DNA from: Trametes villosa
Taxonomy: Eukaryota > Basidiomycota > Agaricomycetes > Polyporales > Polyporaceae
Assembly (NCBI GenBank): GCA_002964805.2
Contig: PUDQ02000079.1
Location: 186,001 to 250,000 of the forward strand
Direction of reading: 5' to 3'
DNA length: 64,000 nucleotides
The notes beneath the pieces were generated by a model. That model was not told where the DNA came from. It made no database searches and saw only the letters and a program-made list of their open reading frames with translations. Below, in pieces: positions 9,676-22,303 of this stretch. The first letter of the stretch is position 1; every line of letters starts with the position of its first letter. Position numbers and translations under genes: made by a program.

Positions 9676-11671
9676 ATGGATTTCGACGAGTCATCTACTA
9701 GCAAAACCGTACCGCGCGAGTTCCAAGCCGTCGTTCTCGCCGGCTTTGGCAACGAGTGAGTGGGGCATACGTACGCGCTGCTTTGGGTGCTGATCATGGG
9801 GTAGGCTGCTGCCCTTGACGAACAACCACGGCGATGAGCCATGTCCGAAGGCGCTCCTGACGATCGGGAACAGGCCTATGCTGGAGTACCCACTCGCATG
9901 GCTGGAGCAGTCAGGCATCACCGGTACGAGCCTCAATGCTACCCTACTGAACAGGACTCACCAAGAAGACAGATGTACTGCTCATATGCCCGATATCCCA
10001 ACGTTCCGCAATGTCCAATTACGTCCAATCCAGCCTTTCCTCACACCTACCCGCTCTCCGCATCGACCTCCAGGCTTTTGAGGAGTCACAAGACATGGCA
10101 CCCGGAACATGCGCCCTCCTCCGACATTTCTCTGAGCGTATCACGTCGGACTTCGTCGTCCTCCCCTGTGACTTCGTCCCCCCGCCCTCGCTCTCGCTCA
10201 GCCAGCTGCTGAACAAGTTCCGGACGGAGTCGACGTACGACGGTGCTATCGCCACGACATGTTTCTACGAAGCAACCAAGCCGGACAAGGGCAGCGTGAC
10301 GGAGGACTGGGGCATACTTCCGGCGAACACGCCCATCATCTTCGAAGACCGGACAGGGACGCTACTCCATGTCGACACGCCGGACGATGTCGACATCAAC
10401 AACGAGCATTTCCTTGTGCGGATGAGCCTTCTATCACAGTGAGCCATTCGACTGCCCCTTCGCCCGTCTCTGGCACGAACCCTCACCCCCCGGCGCTCAG
10501 ATATCCTCGAACGAAGCTATCCTCCAGTTATCGGGACTCTCACGTCTACGTGTGCAGGCGGACGGTACTAGACGTCCTCGAGGAGAAAGAACATTTCGAG
10601 TCTCTGAAAGAGGAATTCATCCCCTGGCTATGCAAACCGCAATACCAGCGGACACGGCGAGAGAAGTACGGAAACAGTGAGTCTTCTTTATCGTCGGGAC
10701 CCTTGTGCCAAGACGGTGACCGCCTTGGAAACCCAAGAAGATTTAACTTACCCGCGTCTGTCACAGAGCTCAGCCCCGCCTCAAATACCTTCTCCCAGGG
10801 CCTCGCGCTCAAGCACTCAACCCTGCACCTCCCGACACCCAAACAGCACTACCGGCGGTCGGCCGCCAGCTCCGAGGCCGACGACGAGCACCTGCGCTCG
10901 GTAGTGCCCTCCCCAGTCGAGGAAGACGACGAGGACGCGGTCGAGCCGAGCCTGCGCGTCGGGCTGGTCGTGCACCGCTCCTCCGCCGGGTTCGCGTCCC
11001 GCGCGAACAATCTCCACGCGTTCCTCGAGCTCAACCGCTTCGTCAGTCCCTCTTCCCTTTCCTACCCTCGTATGTTTTTCGTGTCTAATGCAGCCCTGTC
11101 GGCAATGCCGCAGTTCCTCGGCCAGACGAGCTACTCGCTCCCGTCCGACCCGGAGAACCGCGCGCTCATCGACCAAAAGGCGCAGATCTCGTCCGACTCG
11201 ATGATCGGCCGCTCGACGCGCGTCGAGGAGCGGGCGACCATCAAGCGCTCCGTCATTGGCAAGCACTGCGTCATCGGCAAGATGACGCGGATCATCGGAT
11301 GTGTGCTGCTCGACCACTGCGTCGTCGCGGACGGGTGAGTCGTTTGCGCTGTATTGCGGAGGGAGAATTTGAACGTGTGCGTTTGATAGGGCTAAGCTGG
11401 ATGGCTGCATTCTGGGGACGTATACGAAGGTCGGCGCGAAGGCGGAGCTCTCGCGGTGTGTCACACAGCCGGGTTACGAGGTCGGTGCCGGTGGTATGTC
11501 GATTGTATAATCTCAGTGTTCCTACCCGCTCACTATCGTGCTATCGCAGAAACGGCACGGAACGAGAAGCTCGAGACGTCCGACTGGACAGCACAGGACA
11601 CCTCCGAAGACCAAGAGTCCGACGAGGACAGCGAGGAGGCGTCAGATGACTCCACCGAGGAGAGCGAGTAG
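9676..11671 (+). CDS. GCD1: Translation initiation factor eIF2B subunit gamma
   Basis: Seven exons (9676-9755, 9805-9923, 9973-10438, 10501-10676, 10767-11334, 11390-11493, 11550-11671) join in phase to 544 residues. The product belongs to the eIF2B guanine-nucleotide exchange factor for eIF2, acting in the cytoplasm. The N-terminus is the nucleotidyltransferase-like fold (FQAVVLAGFGNE, PCPKALLTIGNRPMLEYPLAWLE). The C-terminus is a left-handed beta-helix of hexapeptide-like repeats: IDQKAQISSDSMIG, SVIGKHCVIGKMTRIIGCV, GCILGTYTKVGAKAELSRC. The last 30 residues are strongly acidic and Ser-rich. A short segment after LELNRF (about 11041-11100) has intron-like ends, but removing it breaks the frame, so I keep it as coding. 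The gene converges on eIF3c with 218 bases between the stops. Confidence 0.92.
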
Positions 11672-11889
11672 ACACACGACGGCCCAGGCGCATGCGTAGA
11701 GAAGTGCAAGATAGGAAGAAGCGTTCATATATGCTGCATGTATGCTAGTGACACAACAGTACAAGAGTACAATCGGGCGGCGACATGCGAGCGCAGAGCA
11801 GTAGTGAAATAGAACATGTATTCGTAGCGCGACCCTCGCCGGCCGGCATCATGAGAGGATAGAGACCAAGACCCCACGCGCGTGCCCCT

Positions 11890-14796
11890 CTACCGGTTTC
11901 GCTGCGTGTTCCCCGCCATCTGGGACCCAAGACCCTGCGCGAACCGCGCACCACGGCCTCCTCGTGCGCCACCTGCAAGTACATCTGAATGAGCACCGAT
12001 CGAAACCGCTGTAACAAGCTGCGACTCACCACGCGCGCCACCTCTGCGGTCGCCCCGACGGTTGCGCTCCTGCGTCTGCTCGCCGCGCTTCTCGCCCTTG
12101 CCGCCGTCCGCGCGCTCGTTCCAGCTCGAGCTGATGCCGAGCTTCTGGTCGAGCGCCTTCTCGTTCTGCTCGACGAGCGCGTTGACCTTGTCCGCGAGCG
12201 TCTGAGCGAGCTGCTGCGTGCGCGTGAACTCGACGCGGTTGAACACGACCACGCCCGCGGACTGGTCGAGCGACGCCGCGAGCTCCTCGTTCCAGATCAT
12301 CTTCGACACGAGCGACGTCACCGCGCGCAGCGGGAGCGAGAACGTGCGCGCGAGGAGCGCGAGCGAGAGCGTGCTGTAGTGCGGCGCGTACGTGAAGAGG
12401 TACGTCCGGAGGCCCTCCTCCTGTATCCGCTTCGCGAGCATCTCCTTCACCGACGCGCACTCGGGCATCAGCGCCCAGATCTTGATGCTCTGGATCAGGT
12501 CGCGGCACTTCTCCCACTCGCCGTTCTGCAGCGCCTTGCTCGCCTGCATGATGTGGTCGCGCGTGCTCTCGGGCGGGCCCGTGAACACTTGTCGGTCCGC
12601 GAAGTCGAGCAGGCGCCGGAACGGCTTCGAGATGACCTTGCGCCGCTGCTCTTCCGAGTCGATACTGGCGAGGAGGGGGATCTCGACGAGCATGCTGGAG
12701 ACGAGGAAGGCGGCCTCGAGGAGCTCCGTGTTGATGTGCATGTGGAAGGGCAGTTGCCGTTGGCGCTCGGCTTTCTCCTGCTCAGGCGACAGCACCTGGT
12801 ATCTCTGCTGGTGGACACCCTGCGCAAGGAGCTCCTTCACGCGCTGGGTCGCAAAGATATCCTGGAGGGTGGCTTGTGACTCCTTGATGAGTCCGCACCG
12901 GAAAGCGCTCAAGCCTAGCTGCACGACGGTCCGGTTGTACAAGATCTGGGTGGCGACGTCGGCGTTGTGGATCGACTCCTGCAAGTGCGACATGAGCAGC
13001 ATGTCGCGGGCGGTGTGGAAGTCGTTGTGGAGGGCGTAGTGGAAGATGTGGCAAAGCATGGCGCGAGTACGGAGGAGGGAGTTGCCGGACTTGTAGAGAT
13101 GGATGCAGAGGGAGTGGATAAGTGAGGAAGTCTGGCCATCGGACGAGATGACGACGGAAGGCTTGATGTCCGACGCGGCGACGCTGGCCTCCAGTGCGAC
13201 AACGACGGGATCGGGCTAATCATTGCACGGTGAGCTGTCTTTCTGGGCTTATAGCACCGATGAATTTTACCTTCGAGTAGATGTGTTCCAAGCGGCGCAT
13301 GATGACCCGTCCAAGCGGGTCCTCCTGCTTCGTCTTCTCGTACAGCGCCTGTGCCCGGCAGATCGTGGAATACAAGACCTTCTCGTCCTTGAGTCGGTCT
13401 ACGTACTCCGTCCCGTGGGGGTCGATGTTCTGCAGGCTCTTCGTGAACTCGTCGTCCAGACGGTCGACAAAGCTCATGACGCTTCCGCGGACTCGAACAA
13501 CGCCGTCCTTCTCTGTGGCGGGTGAGCGCTCGGCGAGTTCGTCGTAGTCCTCCGTGATCTCCTGGATGGAGTACCCGGGCTCGCTCACGACAACCGAGAT
13601 GAGCTGGTCAACCTCCTTCTGTGCAGAGTTCCACAAATCGGGGGGCATGTGGGTGGCGACCGAAGAGTTGTAGTCGAAGCGAGCAGCAACCAGCGCCAGG
13701 AGCACCCGGATGCTCTGGTACGGTGTAACGGAGACGTTAAGGAGCTTCTCCAGAATGCGGATTTGCTCCATGCGGTCGGTGTTCTAACCACGGCATGTGA
13801 GTGACAAGAACTAATGCCAGATTCTTGCAAGATATTTCTCACCTTCTTCCCGCGGTTCTCCTGGACGACTTGCAGGTTTTTGAAGATGTTCTCGGGGGAG
13901 AAGGTCATGCCCTTGCCACCCTTGGTCACGGTCGTGAAGTCCTCATCTTCCTCATCGTCCGCCTTCTTCACCTTCTTCACCCGGGCCGGCGTCGGTGCTA
14001 CCTCCGGAGCGACTGCGGCCTGGTAGTCCCGCTCGAACGCTTCAGGGTCCTACACACAATATGAGCACGATGCGAAAGCAAAGCAGGGTCCCACAGAGTT
14101 CCGCGCACCTCCTGGAAGCGCTTGAGCTCCGTCTCGTACTCCTTGCTCGTCTTCTTGACCTTCTGCTTCATAGCAGTAAGCGCGCGGGCGTTGCTCGCGT
14201 TCATCTTTTTCTTCGACTCCTTGTCCTTCGCGACCGCGGCCGTCAGTGAACTCTCCATGTTCACGAGCGTGCGGAGGAAGAACGGCGTCACGGGCTCCTG
14301 CACGTTCTGCTGCCGTTGCACCATCCGCACCAGCTTGTCAAACTCTACACATCGAGCCGTGTAAGCAGCGCAGCGGCGCAAGTGATCAAGAGCGGAGGGG
14401 CGCACCAGTGGATATCGCGACCCAGTCGTTGATCTTCAGGGCATTGTCCATCAGCTTGCCCGTCGCCTCCATCTCGTCCAACCGCTTGTCGCGCGCACTC
14501 TTCACCACCCGCTTCGCATCGTCGTCTGAGTCGTCCTCCGAGGACGCCCCACGGAGGAACCGGCCCTTGGGCTTCTCCTGCCCCTCTTCATCGCTCATCT
14601 CGCTCTCCTCATCGGACGACTCCGAGTCGGATGAGGAGTCCGAGTCGCCCGCACTCTTCAGGAAGCGGGACATGGCGGGCTTCGCCGCGGGCGCGGCGGC
14701 CTTCGGTGCCTCGTCGTCGCTGGACATGAGCTCCTCCTCCTCAGAGGAAGAGCTCTCGGAATCGGAGTCGCCGGCAGTGCGGAAGAATCTAGACAT
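11890..14796 (-). CDS. NIP1: Translation initiation factor eIF3 subunit C
   Basis: Six exons on the minus strand run from the ATG at 14796 to a TAG at 11890-11892. The protein opens [20 protein letters not shown] and has a second [15 protein letters not shown] motif, the acidic Ser-rich N-terminus typical of eIF3c. The conserved core follows ([82 protein letters not shown]). A PCI domain comes next ([37 protein letters not shown]). An Arg/Gly-rich tail forms the last ~60 residues. Introns after NRGKK and HIYSK are canonical GT-AG. The subunit scaffolds the 43S pre-initiation complex. Confidence 0.93.
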
Positions 14797-15114
14797 CTTG
14801 GAGACGTAGTTTTGGGTGCAATCGACGAGAGGAAAGCGTAGGATTGCCGGCGGCGGGGGAGTCGGGGTCGACGATGTGCAGCACAGTGAGCTCACAAAAA
14901 ATTAGGTTTCGCCCAGGCGTGAGCTCTGCTGACATAAGCAAATCCTTTTAGAGGGATTAGCACAGCCACGAGGGGCAAGTAAGATCGTTTGCCGCCCGTT
15001 CATGCAGGCGGTGTTCGCTGAGGGTGTCGGGCTCATGAAAGGCGATTATGACTATATGTAGCATTAGATGATCCTGCACGAGCCCACGAGGTACTGTATG
15101 TGTGTATGGATAAG

Positions 15115-18100
15115 TTATGAACGTCCCAGCCGCCTTCGACACCAGGACCATGCGCGGTCGACCGCGTCACTTCCCCAAGACCATGCCTCATCCACGACCC
15201 CGTCGAATCGATGCTCGTTCCATGGCGAGTGCTGGTCGTCGTGCTCAGTCATCGTGAATCGCAAGACGTCCTTCACGGTCACCAGTCCTGCCAGTGCGCC
15301 ATGATTCTCGACCAAAATAACGCGAGGGCTTCGTGACCATCGTCAGCTAATTCGGTCCACAGCATCAGGCAGTGACTCGACTTACCCCATGCGCTTGAAG
15401 AGTTGCATGACGACCTCAAGAGGTAGTTGCGGCGACACGGTGAGCGGAGTCTATGTAGCGGGTTTCGTCACATCGCTGTGAAACGCGGGCGTGTATGGAC
15501 GTACCTGGTTGACCCATGGCCAGAGCTTCAGAACGTCCGGAGTAGCTGTAGTCTCCATGATCTCTAGTGAGATATCATCATCTATACCAACCGCAGGTCC
15601 CGACGCAATCCCGGAGAACTCGGCTTCCTCCTCATCCTCCGCATCGGGTGCGAAAGAAACAGGCGTGTTCGATCGAACGTCCTGCACATTCCTCGCTTTG
15701 TCTGATGGCGGGGTGAGTACCGTGCGTCCGCCCGAAAGTTCTCTGGCTCACCTAAGACATATCGCAGCTCTGTGCGATCTATGAAGCCTAGTAGTGTCTT
15801 ACTACCATCCGCAGAGACGATGGGGAACCCCTTCACCTCCGTGCTGGCGAGGATAGATTCTGGCGCGCACGATTGTCAACGAAGGTCGAGAGACGATCGC
15901 TCTGATCCTACCTATGTCATTGACGGTGAGCCCCGAAGCGGGAAGGGTCTTGAGATCCATTCTCATCACTCTTGAAACTGTTACGCTGTTAATACCTTGA
16001 CTCTAGCGCCACGGGGGTGGTCGTACCTGGAACGTTGTATGCGTGGTCATCTTTCTCGAGGAAGGGGAAGCCGTTGAAACGGATCATCTCGTCCGCTATC
16101 CCAGTGGTACCGAGGAAGTCGCCGACAGCCTTCGTAACCAGCAGAACAATCTAGAGAATGCGTGAGACAGCGTCCTCGTCGCGCCGCCTTAGGACGTACC
16201 ATGGTCGGTAAAATGTACGTCAGCGCCCCAGTCAGTTCGAACATGATCACGACGACGGTGACTGTCAGTCGCATCACGCCGCTATACTTCCACGTTAGCA
16301 GGCTCTAACAGACGATCAGAACGGCGCATACCTGAGGGCTGCAGCCGCTCCCAAGAGAGCGTACGTCCCAGGCGTAATGCATGGGACGTCGGGCTGACAT
16401 ACGGAGAAGATGCCGGAAGTCGGATATGCACTGCGCTCCTCCATGAGAACTTGAGCACCCCAAGCTTGGGCGTAGCTTACCGGTTGATTGCCTTGACCAT
16501 GATGCCCACCATCCGGCCGAAAGTCGCACCAATAGCCATGGAAGGGACGAAGATACCCGCGGGAACTTTGCATCCGTATGATATGAGTACCAGTCCTGTC
16601 CTTGCGACCGTCGCAAGAAAGAGCGAGTTGACCATTGGCCACTGGTACGTTGTCCTGTTCGCAAGATCAGTGGAAGTGAGTGGGGAATGGATATCGTACT
16701 CACTGGCAGAGGTGGTCATAGTCACTGGCTCCATCGCACTCACGGAACAGGATTTCCATGCTCTCTGTCATGTCAATACGCATGAAGTGGTTGAACCACC
16801 CGATCATGGCTGTGATGACAGCCAAGGTCATCGCCTCAGCGATAGCGTAGTTACCCAAGTACCGGCGGCGGAACGCTGCCACTTTGAGGTTGAACTTCAC
16901 CATGAAGGCCCCGTATAGACCCTGTTTGACTTCAGCCACCGTGCACGCCAGAACTGCGCTGCGCACTCACGCCGAAGATCCCCAGGATGATGAAAAATAT
17001 GATCTCGAAGAAGTGCCAATCTCGGTCGTAGGTGACCTGGAACAATACCAGCTTGCCGCTTCGATAGGGGTTCATCGCCTGCGGAAGTGTCAGGCCAACC
17101 GTCGTAACTTAAGCATTCTCCGACCGACCGAAAGAGTCACTGTTGCGACGAGCGCACAGAAGAAGCTCCTCCACATTGTCTTGATGCTGAAGACGCTGCT
17201 CATTTCCTGAGATGGAGCGGCGTTAAGCAGGTAGTTCTACCAGGTAGCCGGAAGATCCCTACCTCGATAGAAAACAAGACTCCGCCGATAGGCGAACCGA
17301 AAGCGACTGCTACGCCTGCCGCGCTAGATGCCGTCAATATCTCCCGCATCTTCACTATAAATGGTTCGCGTCAATGGCAAGGGTGATTGGCATGCAAGTC
17401 GGCCCACCTTGGCTCCTCGAGAAGCCCTTGAACAGGCTTGCTATGAGATTCCCTATACAACATGCGACGTGAACTGACGGGCCCTCCTTCCCTACGGACA
17501 GTCCAGAGGCAATGACCAGGGGCTGCACGGTATCAGCATATGGTCACAGACGTTGAGATATTGGTTTACGCACCAGAGTGACACTCTTGATGAAGAAAGT
17601 CCAGAACCCGAGAAAGCCTTTCATGATGAACCCTCCAATGATGCACTTGATCTCCGATATGCCTGACCCGGCAGCATACTTCGCAAGCGACCGCACGAGA
17701 TGCGAAGCTACGAACGAGAAGAGAGCCTGTGAATCGTGAGCGTCCAGATTGGAACCTGGACATGCTTAGAACGTACAGCGAAGAGCACGTAGATAGCCCA
17801 TCGCGCGGGCATAACATTACTCCATTGGTGCCATGCCTCACAAGTGTCTTCGTCGCCGCCTTCGATTTCCCAGCAGCAGAATTGCTGGTTCAGCCACCAG
17901 CCGTCCGAGCAGTAACCCATCTTGATGTCCGAAAGCCATTCCGTCACAATGGAAATGATGGCAGCGTTGAACCCAATAGCAATCCCTGCGGGAAATTAGA
18001 CCACGCTGCGGACATAACGAGTCTCGTAGTGCGCGGGCTTACCGACAAGGGTGACAACGAACCAGCTCTGTCCCGCATTTGCAATTCCCTGGAGGCGCGA

Positions 18101-18410
18101 CCAGAGTAGCGCGAGCGTGACCTCCCCTCGGGGACCTCTGTGGGGTATTGACTGTCTCCGCGCAGCCCTCAGCCGCCTATTGCGCTCGATGATGGAGTCT
18201 TGTATCCAGTCTGGACATACTCTTGAGAAACCGCGCGTAGAGCGAATACTCTTTGCTAACCGATAGTAGTGAAGTCCTCATATCGTCTGCAATGTATTCA
18301 GCAGGTCAGCGCTGGAAGCGTGCTCGTTCCACGTACTTGAGTCGATCAAAGTCCTCGTCCCTGCTAGGCCTCCTTAAGTCATGGTATTGGGCATTGCGTT
18401 CGCGAGACAT
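15115..18410 (-). CDS. CLC family chloride channel/transporter with C-terminal CBS domains
   Basis: This is a many-exon gene on the minus strand. The start at 18410 gives [20 protein letters not shown], then (K)[19 protein letters not shown] after a 58-base intron. CLC signatures follow in order: [14 protein letters not shown] (about 17660-17620), [16 protein letters not shown] (about 17500-17450; the gating glutamate is present), [20 protein letters not shown] (about 16570-16510), and [17 protein letters not shown] (about 16250-16200). The cytosolic C-terminus has CBS-type segments: [20 protein letters not shown] and [17 protein letters not shown]. The stop TAA is at 15115-15117. The fungal homologue Gef1 acts in Golgi/endosomal acidification and copper loading; the same role here is inference. 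Exon borders in the middle were not all resolved. Confidence 0.85.
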
Positions 18411-18865
18411 CAATGCGCATGGAGTGCGAGGCTAAGATGAAGGGTGCCGCACAAGTGTCAAGCCTTAGACAGTGGTTGTGGCAAGGGAAAGGACGCGAAC
18501 CCGCAAGGCCACGCTCAGCAGATCGCGCTCAACGCGGGCGCTTAGGATACGCTTCCCTGGGCAAGGACTCCGAGAAAGTCGGATATCGCTCGCCCAGCCG
18601 GCCCCGGGCCGTCCACGGGTTTCACAGCAAACATTTGGTATTTAGAGACTTGACAGTATGTAGGATATACAGAGCAAATAATTTACATGGTGTAGAGTAA
18701 ACAGGAACAAAGAAATCCACATGATAGAGGACAGAGAAGACATCAGCTCCGCGTCGGAGTAGCGAAGTGTTGGACCAGCTGTTTAAAGGCCACCGTCTAT
18801 CGGCCATCTCCCTGCTCGTCCCTGAAGCAGCATGAGTAAGCTGCAGAGGCTCAAGGACCTTCTGC
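18411..18865. other. Intergenic, no gene seen
   Basis: This lies between the 5' end of the CLC gene and the 3' end of the ARFRP1-like gene. Open frames here are extensions of flanking exons into untranslated sequence. Confidence 0.5.
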
Positions 18866-19758
18866 TCACCTGCGGCGACTGTTCTGAACTCGTATGAAAA
18901 TCCAATCGACAGCCGCTCGAACACCGGTCCTAGTATACCGTCATAAGGGAGAACGCTTTTTAGGCACCAGAGTACTCACCCCTCTATGGCGGAGATGCCC
19001 ATGACGTCCAGACTTGCGATGCGCTCGGAGCGATGTTGCATGTCCATTTCCTCGCCATAGCTTCTGCGAGCGCTATCCAACTTCCGCCGATACCATTCCT
19101 CGTAGTCATTGCGGATTTCCTCTACTGAAAGGCTCTGAGGGCTGTCTTGTTTGTTGGCAAGCAGCAAGAGTGGGACGCCAAGGATTTGCGGCGCAGATAG
19201 AACAGAGTCTGTACTCTTTCCTCATGAGCTGGGTAGTAATCGCATGGCGCGGGGTACATACCGAACACTTCCCACCCCTCGCTTAAACGTTCACGGTCTT
19301 CTGCGTCTATAACGAATACCACTACATGACAGTCATCATAGTAGCGATGCCAGATAGAGCGTATTCCACGCTGGCCACCCAAGTCCCAGAACTTGAGTAT
19401 CGTGGAAGGAAGGGTAATCTTTCCCACTGTAGTAAGTGGTAAGTGAGCGTATGACGGGCAAAGGGGTGAATGCTCTCGCACTGTTTTGGCCAACAGTGGG
19501 CGCAATCTTGTCCGGTGAGAGCCCGGGGGTATCAGTATACAAAGTCTTGATTCTTTCTAGCAAGGTCTACGCGCTCGTTGCAGCCAAGGTATGCACGTAG
19601 TGGTCGACTGAACGAACCGTCTTCCCCGCACCATCGAGGCCTATGATAATGACCGAGAATTCTTCCTTTCTAGCTGAATAAGAGAGAGACAATTCATCAA
19701 ATTAATCGGACGCATACCTTGTCAGGTACTCATGAAACCCTTTCAAAAGATGATACAT
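18866..19758 (-). CDS. ARL3: ARFRP1/ARL3-type Golgi GTPase
   Basis: Exons on the minus strand join to about 205 residues. The start MYHLLKGFHEYLTRKEEF matches the ARFRP1 N-terminus in lacking Gly2, so there is no N-myristoylation site. GTPase motifs are intact: G1 GLDGAGKT, switch I PTVGQN, switch II WDLGGQ, G4 LLANKQD, and G5 near GISAIEGTG. An ARFRP1-like insert (EEWYRRKLDSARRSYGEEMDMQ) follows NKQD. The C-terminus VRAAVDWIFIRVQNSRRR is recovered only if the last intron is spliced with a phase-2 join at 18930-18980. Yeast Arl3 is a trans-Golgi GTPase that recruits Arl1. Its start lies 163 bases from the divergent V-ATPase gene. Confidence 0.88.
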
Positions 19759-19921
19759 CGCGACTAGGTTGGGATCTTGCGGTGGCAAGCCAAACAACCC
19801 CAAGCGCCCATAAGTCTATGACGGCAAGTAGCACGCCAAACAGACGCAAACAGCGCGCGAGGGCCGACTGGCTTGGTCGTCATCGCAGACGTTCAACACA
19901 GCGTTCACGAGCCCCGCCACG
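19759..19921. promoter_or_regulatory. 163-base bidirectional promoter, ARL3 / VMA16
   Basis: The ATG of the GTPase gene (minus, 19758) and the ATG of the V-ATPase gene (plus, 19922) face away from each other, so both core promoters must fit in this interval. No TATA box was seen. Confidence 0.6.
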
Positions 19922-20898
19922 ATGGGCTTATACTCGTCATACTACAGCTATGGGCTGCCTGTCTTTCTCTCCATAGTCATTGCTCTCTACTTGCTCTTCA
20001 CTGGTCTGTCTGGCTCCGCACATACACCCGCATATATCGACTAAACTGGCGAATAACCTACAGGCTCCGGAGAGGCATTCAATGTCGGCCAGTTTCTTGA
20101 AGAGACGAGCCCGTACGCGTGGGCATCTACCGGTATCGGTCTTTGCATAGGTCTCAGTGTCCTGGGTGCGGGATGGTACGCGTCACTTCTCGCGCGTTCG
20201 CTTCGCTGCCTCATCCCACCTGCGCATGCAGGGGTATCTTCATCACGGGTGCTTCAATTCTCGGCGGAGGAGTCAGGGCACCGCGCATCAGGACAAAGAA
20301 CTTGATCAGGTACGCCACGTTCATATGGTCAGCGAATGTGCAACCTAACCCTGCTGTAGTATCATCTTCTGCGAGGTCGTCGCCATCTACGGCGTGGTAA
20401 GTGTACGCAAGTCCCGTACTGTCCTCCAGCACTCATGTCAATGCACCAGATCATTGGCATTGTGTACTCCTCAAGGATAGCTCCGGTGGTGGACACACTT
20501 CTCTATACGCGGGAGAACTACTTCACGGGTGCGTTACCGACTAGCTCACCACGCGCAAGGACCTTGCTGAGCTGCTGGCGAAATAGGCTATGCGCTCTTC
20601 TGGGGCGGTCTCACCGTGGGCGCGTGCAACCTGCTTTGTGGTGTATCCGTCGGCATTGCCGGCTCCACCGCTGCTCTCGCAGACGCAGCAGACCCCGACC
20701 TATTCGTCAAGATCCTCATTGTGGAGGTGTTTGGCAGTATCATGGGTCTCTTCGGTCTAATTGGTACGCTCGTACAGGATTTATAGCTGCGAGGTTCAAC
20801 CACTGACGCTGAATCCAGTGGGGCTACTAATGATCGCACAAGCGACTGAGTTCACCGCAGCGGTCTCGCCCGCAGTCGTGTCCCCCTTCGTACACTAG
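19922..20898 (+). CDS. VMA16: V-ATPase V0 proteolipid subunit c''
   Basis: The exons join to about 214 residues, the usual size of the c'' subunit. The ATG at 19922 opens [28 protein letters not shown], the first membrane helix. Two proteolipid repeats follow. The first has [23 protein letters not shown] and the helix [12 protein letters not shown] with the buried glutamate used for proton transport. The second has [21 protein letters not shown] and [19 protein letters not shown] with a second glutamate. Splice joins (for example TG|G completing Trp before GIFITG) are canonical. The c'' subunit is part of the rotating ring in vacuolar and Golgi membranes. Confidence 0.93.
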
Positions 20899-21208
20899 GC
20901 CGAAACGCGGCACCGTTTTACGCTGCTAATTATACCCTCGTTCAACGAGACGAGCCGGACTGTACTCGAGCTTATCTCTGTGTGCTCGCCTCGACCGTCA
21001 ATTGCGCCTCGCCGAGTGAAAAAGTCGGTTCCTGGTGATACATTAACCTCGCTCGGGGGCATTTCACAGTGTTAGGCCGTATGCCGTACTCGGACACTAC
21101 TGGATATGTGCTCTGCACATTACAGACGAGACATACAATGCAAGGGTACGTTGTACAACTAGAAAGGTGACGACCGGCGCGCTGACGCTTCTTTCCTTCC
21201 ATTCGCCC

Positions 21209-22303
21209 TCAGCCCAGCTTGACCGTCGCTGTGATTTTGAACGCCTCTTTCACGATCTGCGTGTTCGAGGTCAAATCCCTGATCTGCACGCTGCGGACCT
21301 TCGCGCAAACGGTTATGTCGGGACTGCGCCCTCCTGAACGAGCTGACGTCGAGATGTTAACGATGTGTCCAGGCATCTAGCAAGGCGTGTGTGTACGTAC
21401 CAGCGTTTGGTTCAATCTCTACAATTCCGCTGACTGAAAGCATTCACTGTATCAGCGGACGCCTAAGTGGTCGTGATAGCGGCGCACCGTCCAGCGTCAT
21501 GTTGGTGGTATCCACATGCGTAGCGTCGAGGCCTTCCCCGACCTCTTCTTGCAGTTGCATTCGTACGGTGACCGTCTGCTGGTCCCTCGGCACTGCGTTG
21601 TATGCCCTGTCTAGTTTCCGGTCCGAGCTGATTGCAAGTGAGGGCATGCTTACATCGGACGTTTAGTTCAAGCTCCCTGACGCCGCTCTTCAACACCCTC
21701 CGGAATGGAAGCTGCGCGGAATCTGCATATGAGTCGGATCAGCCGTTACTGTCTGCAGGTGAGTTCGATGTCGAGGAGCTACTCACCCGCCGCAGTATTG
21801 TTAACAGGCACGATACGAGCGTCCGCAATCTTAGCGTGGCTTGAAATCGTCTGGCGCGTGTTGTCAGCGTGTGTTCACTGCCGCAGTGACAGATGCAGGT
21901 CGTGCGCACCAGCACTCTGTTGTGGTGCTCCTTGCACATCTCCTTGTACTTGGCGGCCTTGCGCACGAGCTGGGGCTTCTTGAGGATCTCCTTCACCGTC
22001 AAGGTGTTCGGCAGAGCTTGTCTCGCGCAATCGATGCTGCAGTGCGCCGCGGTTAGGAGACCGGGATGGGCGCCAAACATAACCAGGTATAGAGCGATTC
22101 ACTTACCGCGCTTGCCCGTTGTCGAGCTCAGCACGCTGCTCCGGCTGGAGGTACTTCTGAAAGACCTCTTCGCTCATGAGCTGCGCGGATTCCTGCTGTA
22201 GCCGCTCGGCGCGGTCCAGAGCCTTGTTCGGCCGCATCTCGGCCAACAACTTCGCGGCCTGGAATCCCAAACTGGCGATGGTGATGGCTTCGGCCACGGG
22301 CAT
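21209..22303 (-). CDS. Conserved protein of unknown function
   Basis: The start at 22303 gives MPVAEAITIASLGFQAAKLL. Following splice sites by phase yields about 245 residues: a helical, charged N-terminal half (NKALDRAERLQQESAQLMSEEVFQKYL, LTVKEILKKPQLVRKAAKYKEMCKEHHNRVL), then a beta-like half (ISSHAKIADARIVPVNNTAAG, ELELNVRYRAYNAVPRDQQTVTVRMQLQEEVG, VSGIVEIEPNAG, DITVCAKVRSVQIRDLTSNTQIVKEAF). It stops at 21209-21211. The join after HHNRVL assumes a 59-base intron; a shorter alternative is possible. The clean intron pattern argues for a real gene. I do not recognise the family. It converges on VMA16 with about 310 bases between stops. Confidence 0.65.

Noticed and set aside
11041..11092. 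A 52-base intron in eIF2B gamma (GTCAGT...GCAG)
   Set aside because: Removing it shifts the frame of the conserved beta-helix, while the unspliced frame is open and continuous.
12000..12880. A 296-codon plus-strand open frame opposite eIF3c
   Set aside because: It is the complementary shadow of the eIF3c coding exon, rich in Arg/Leu/Glu from GC-rich codons.
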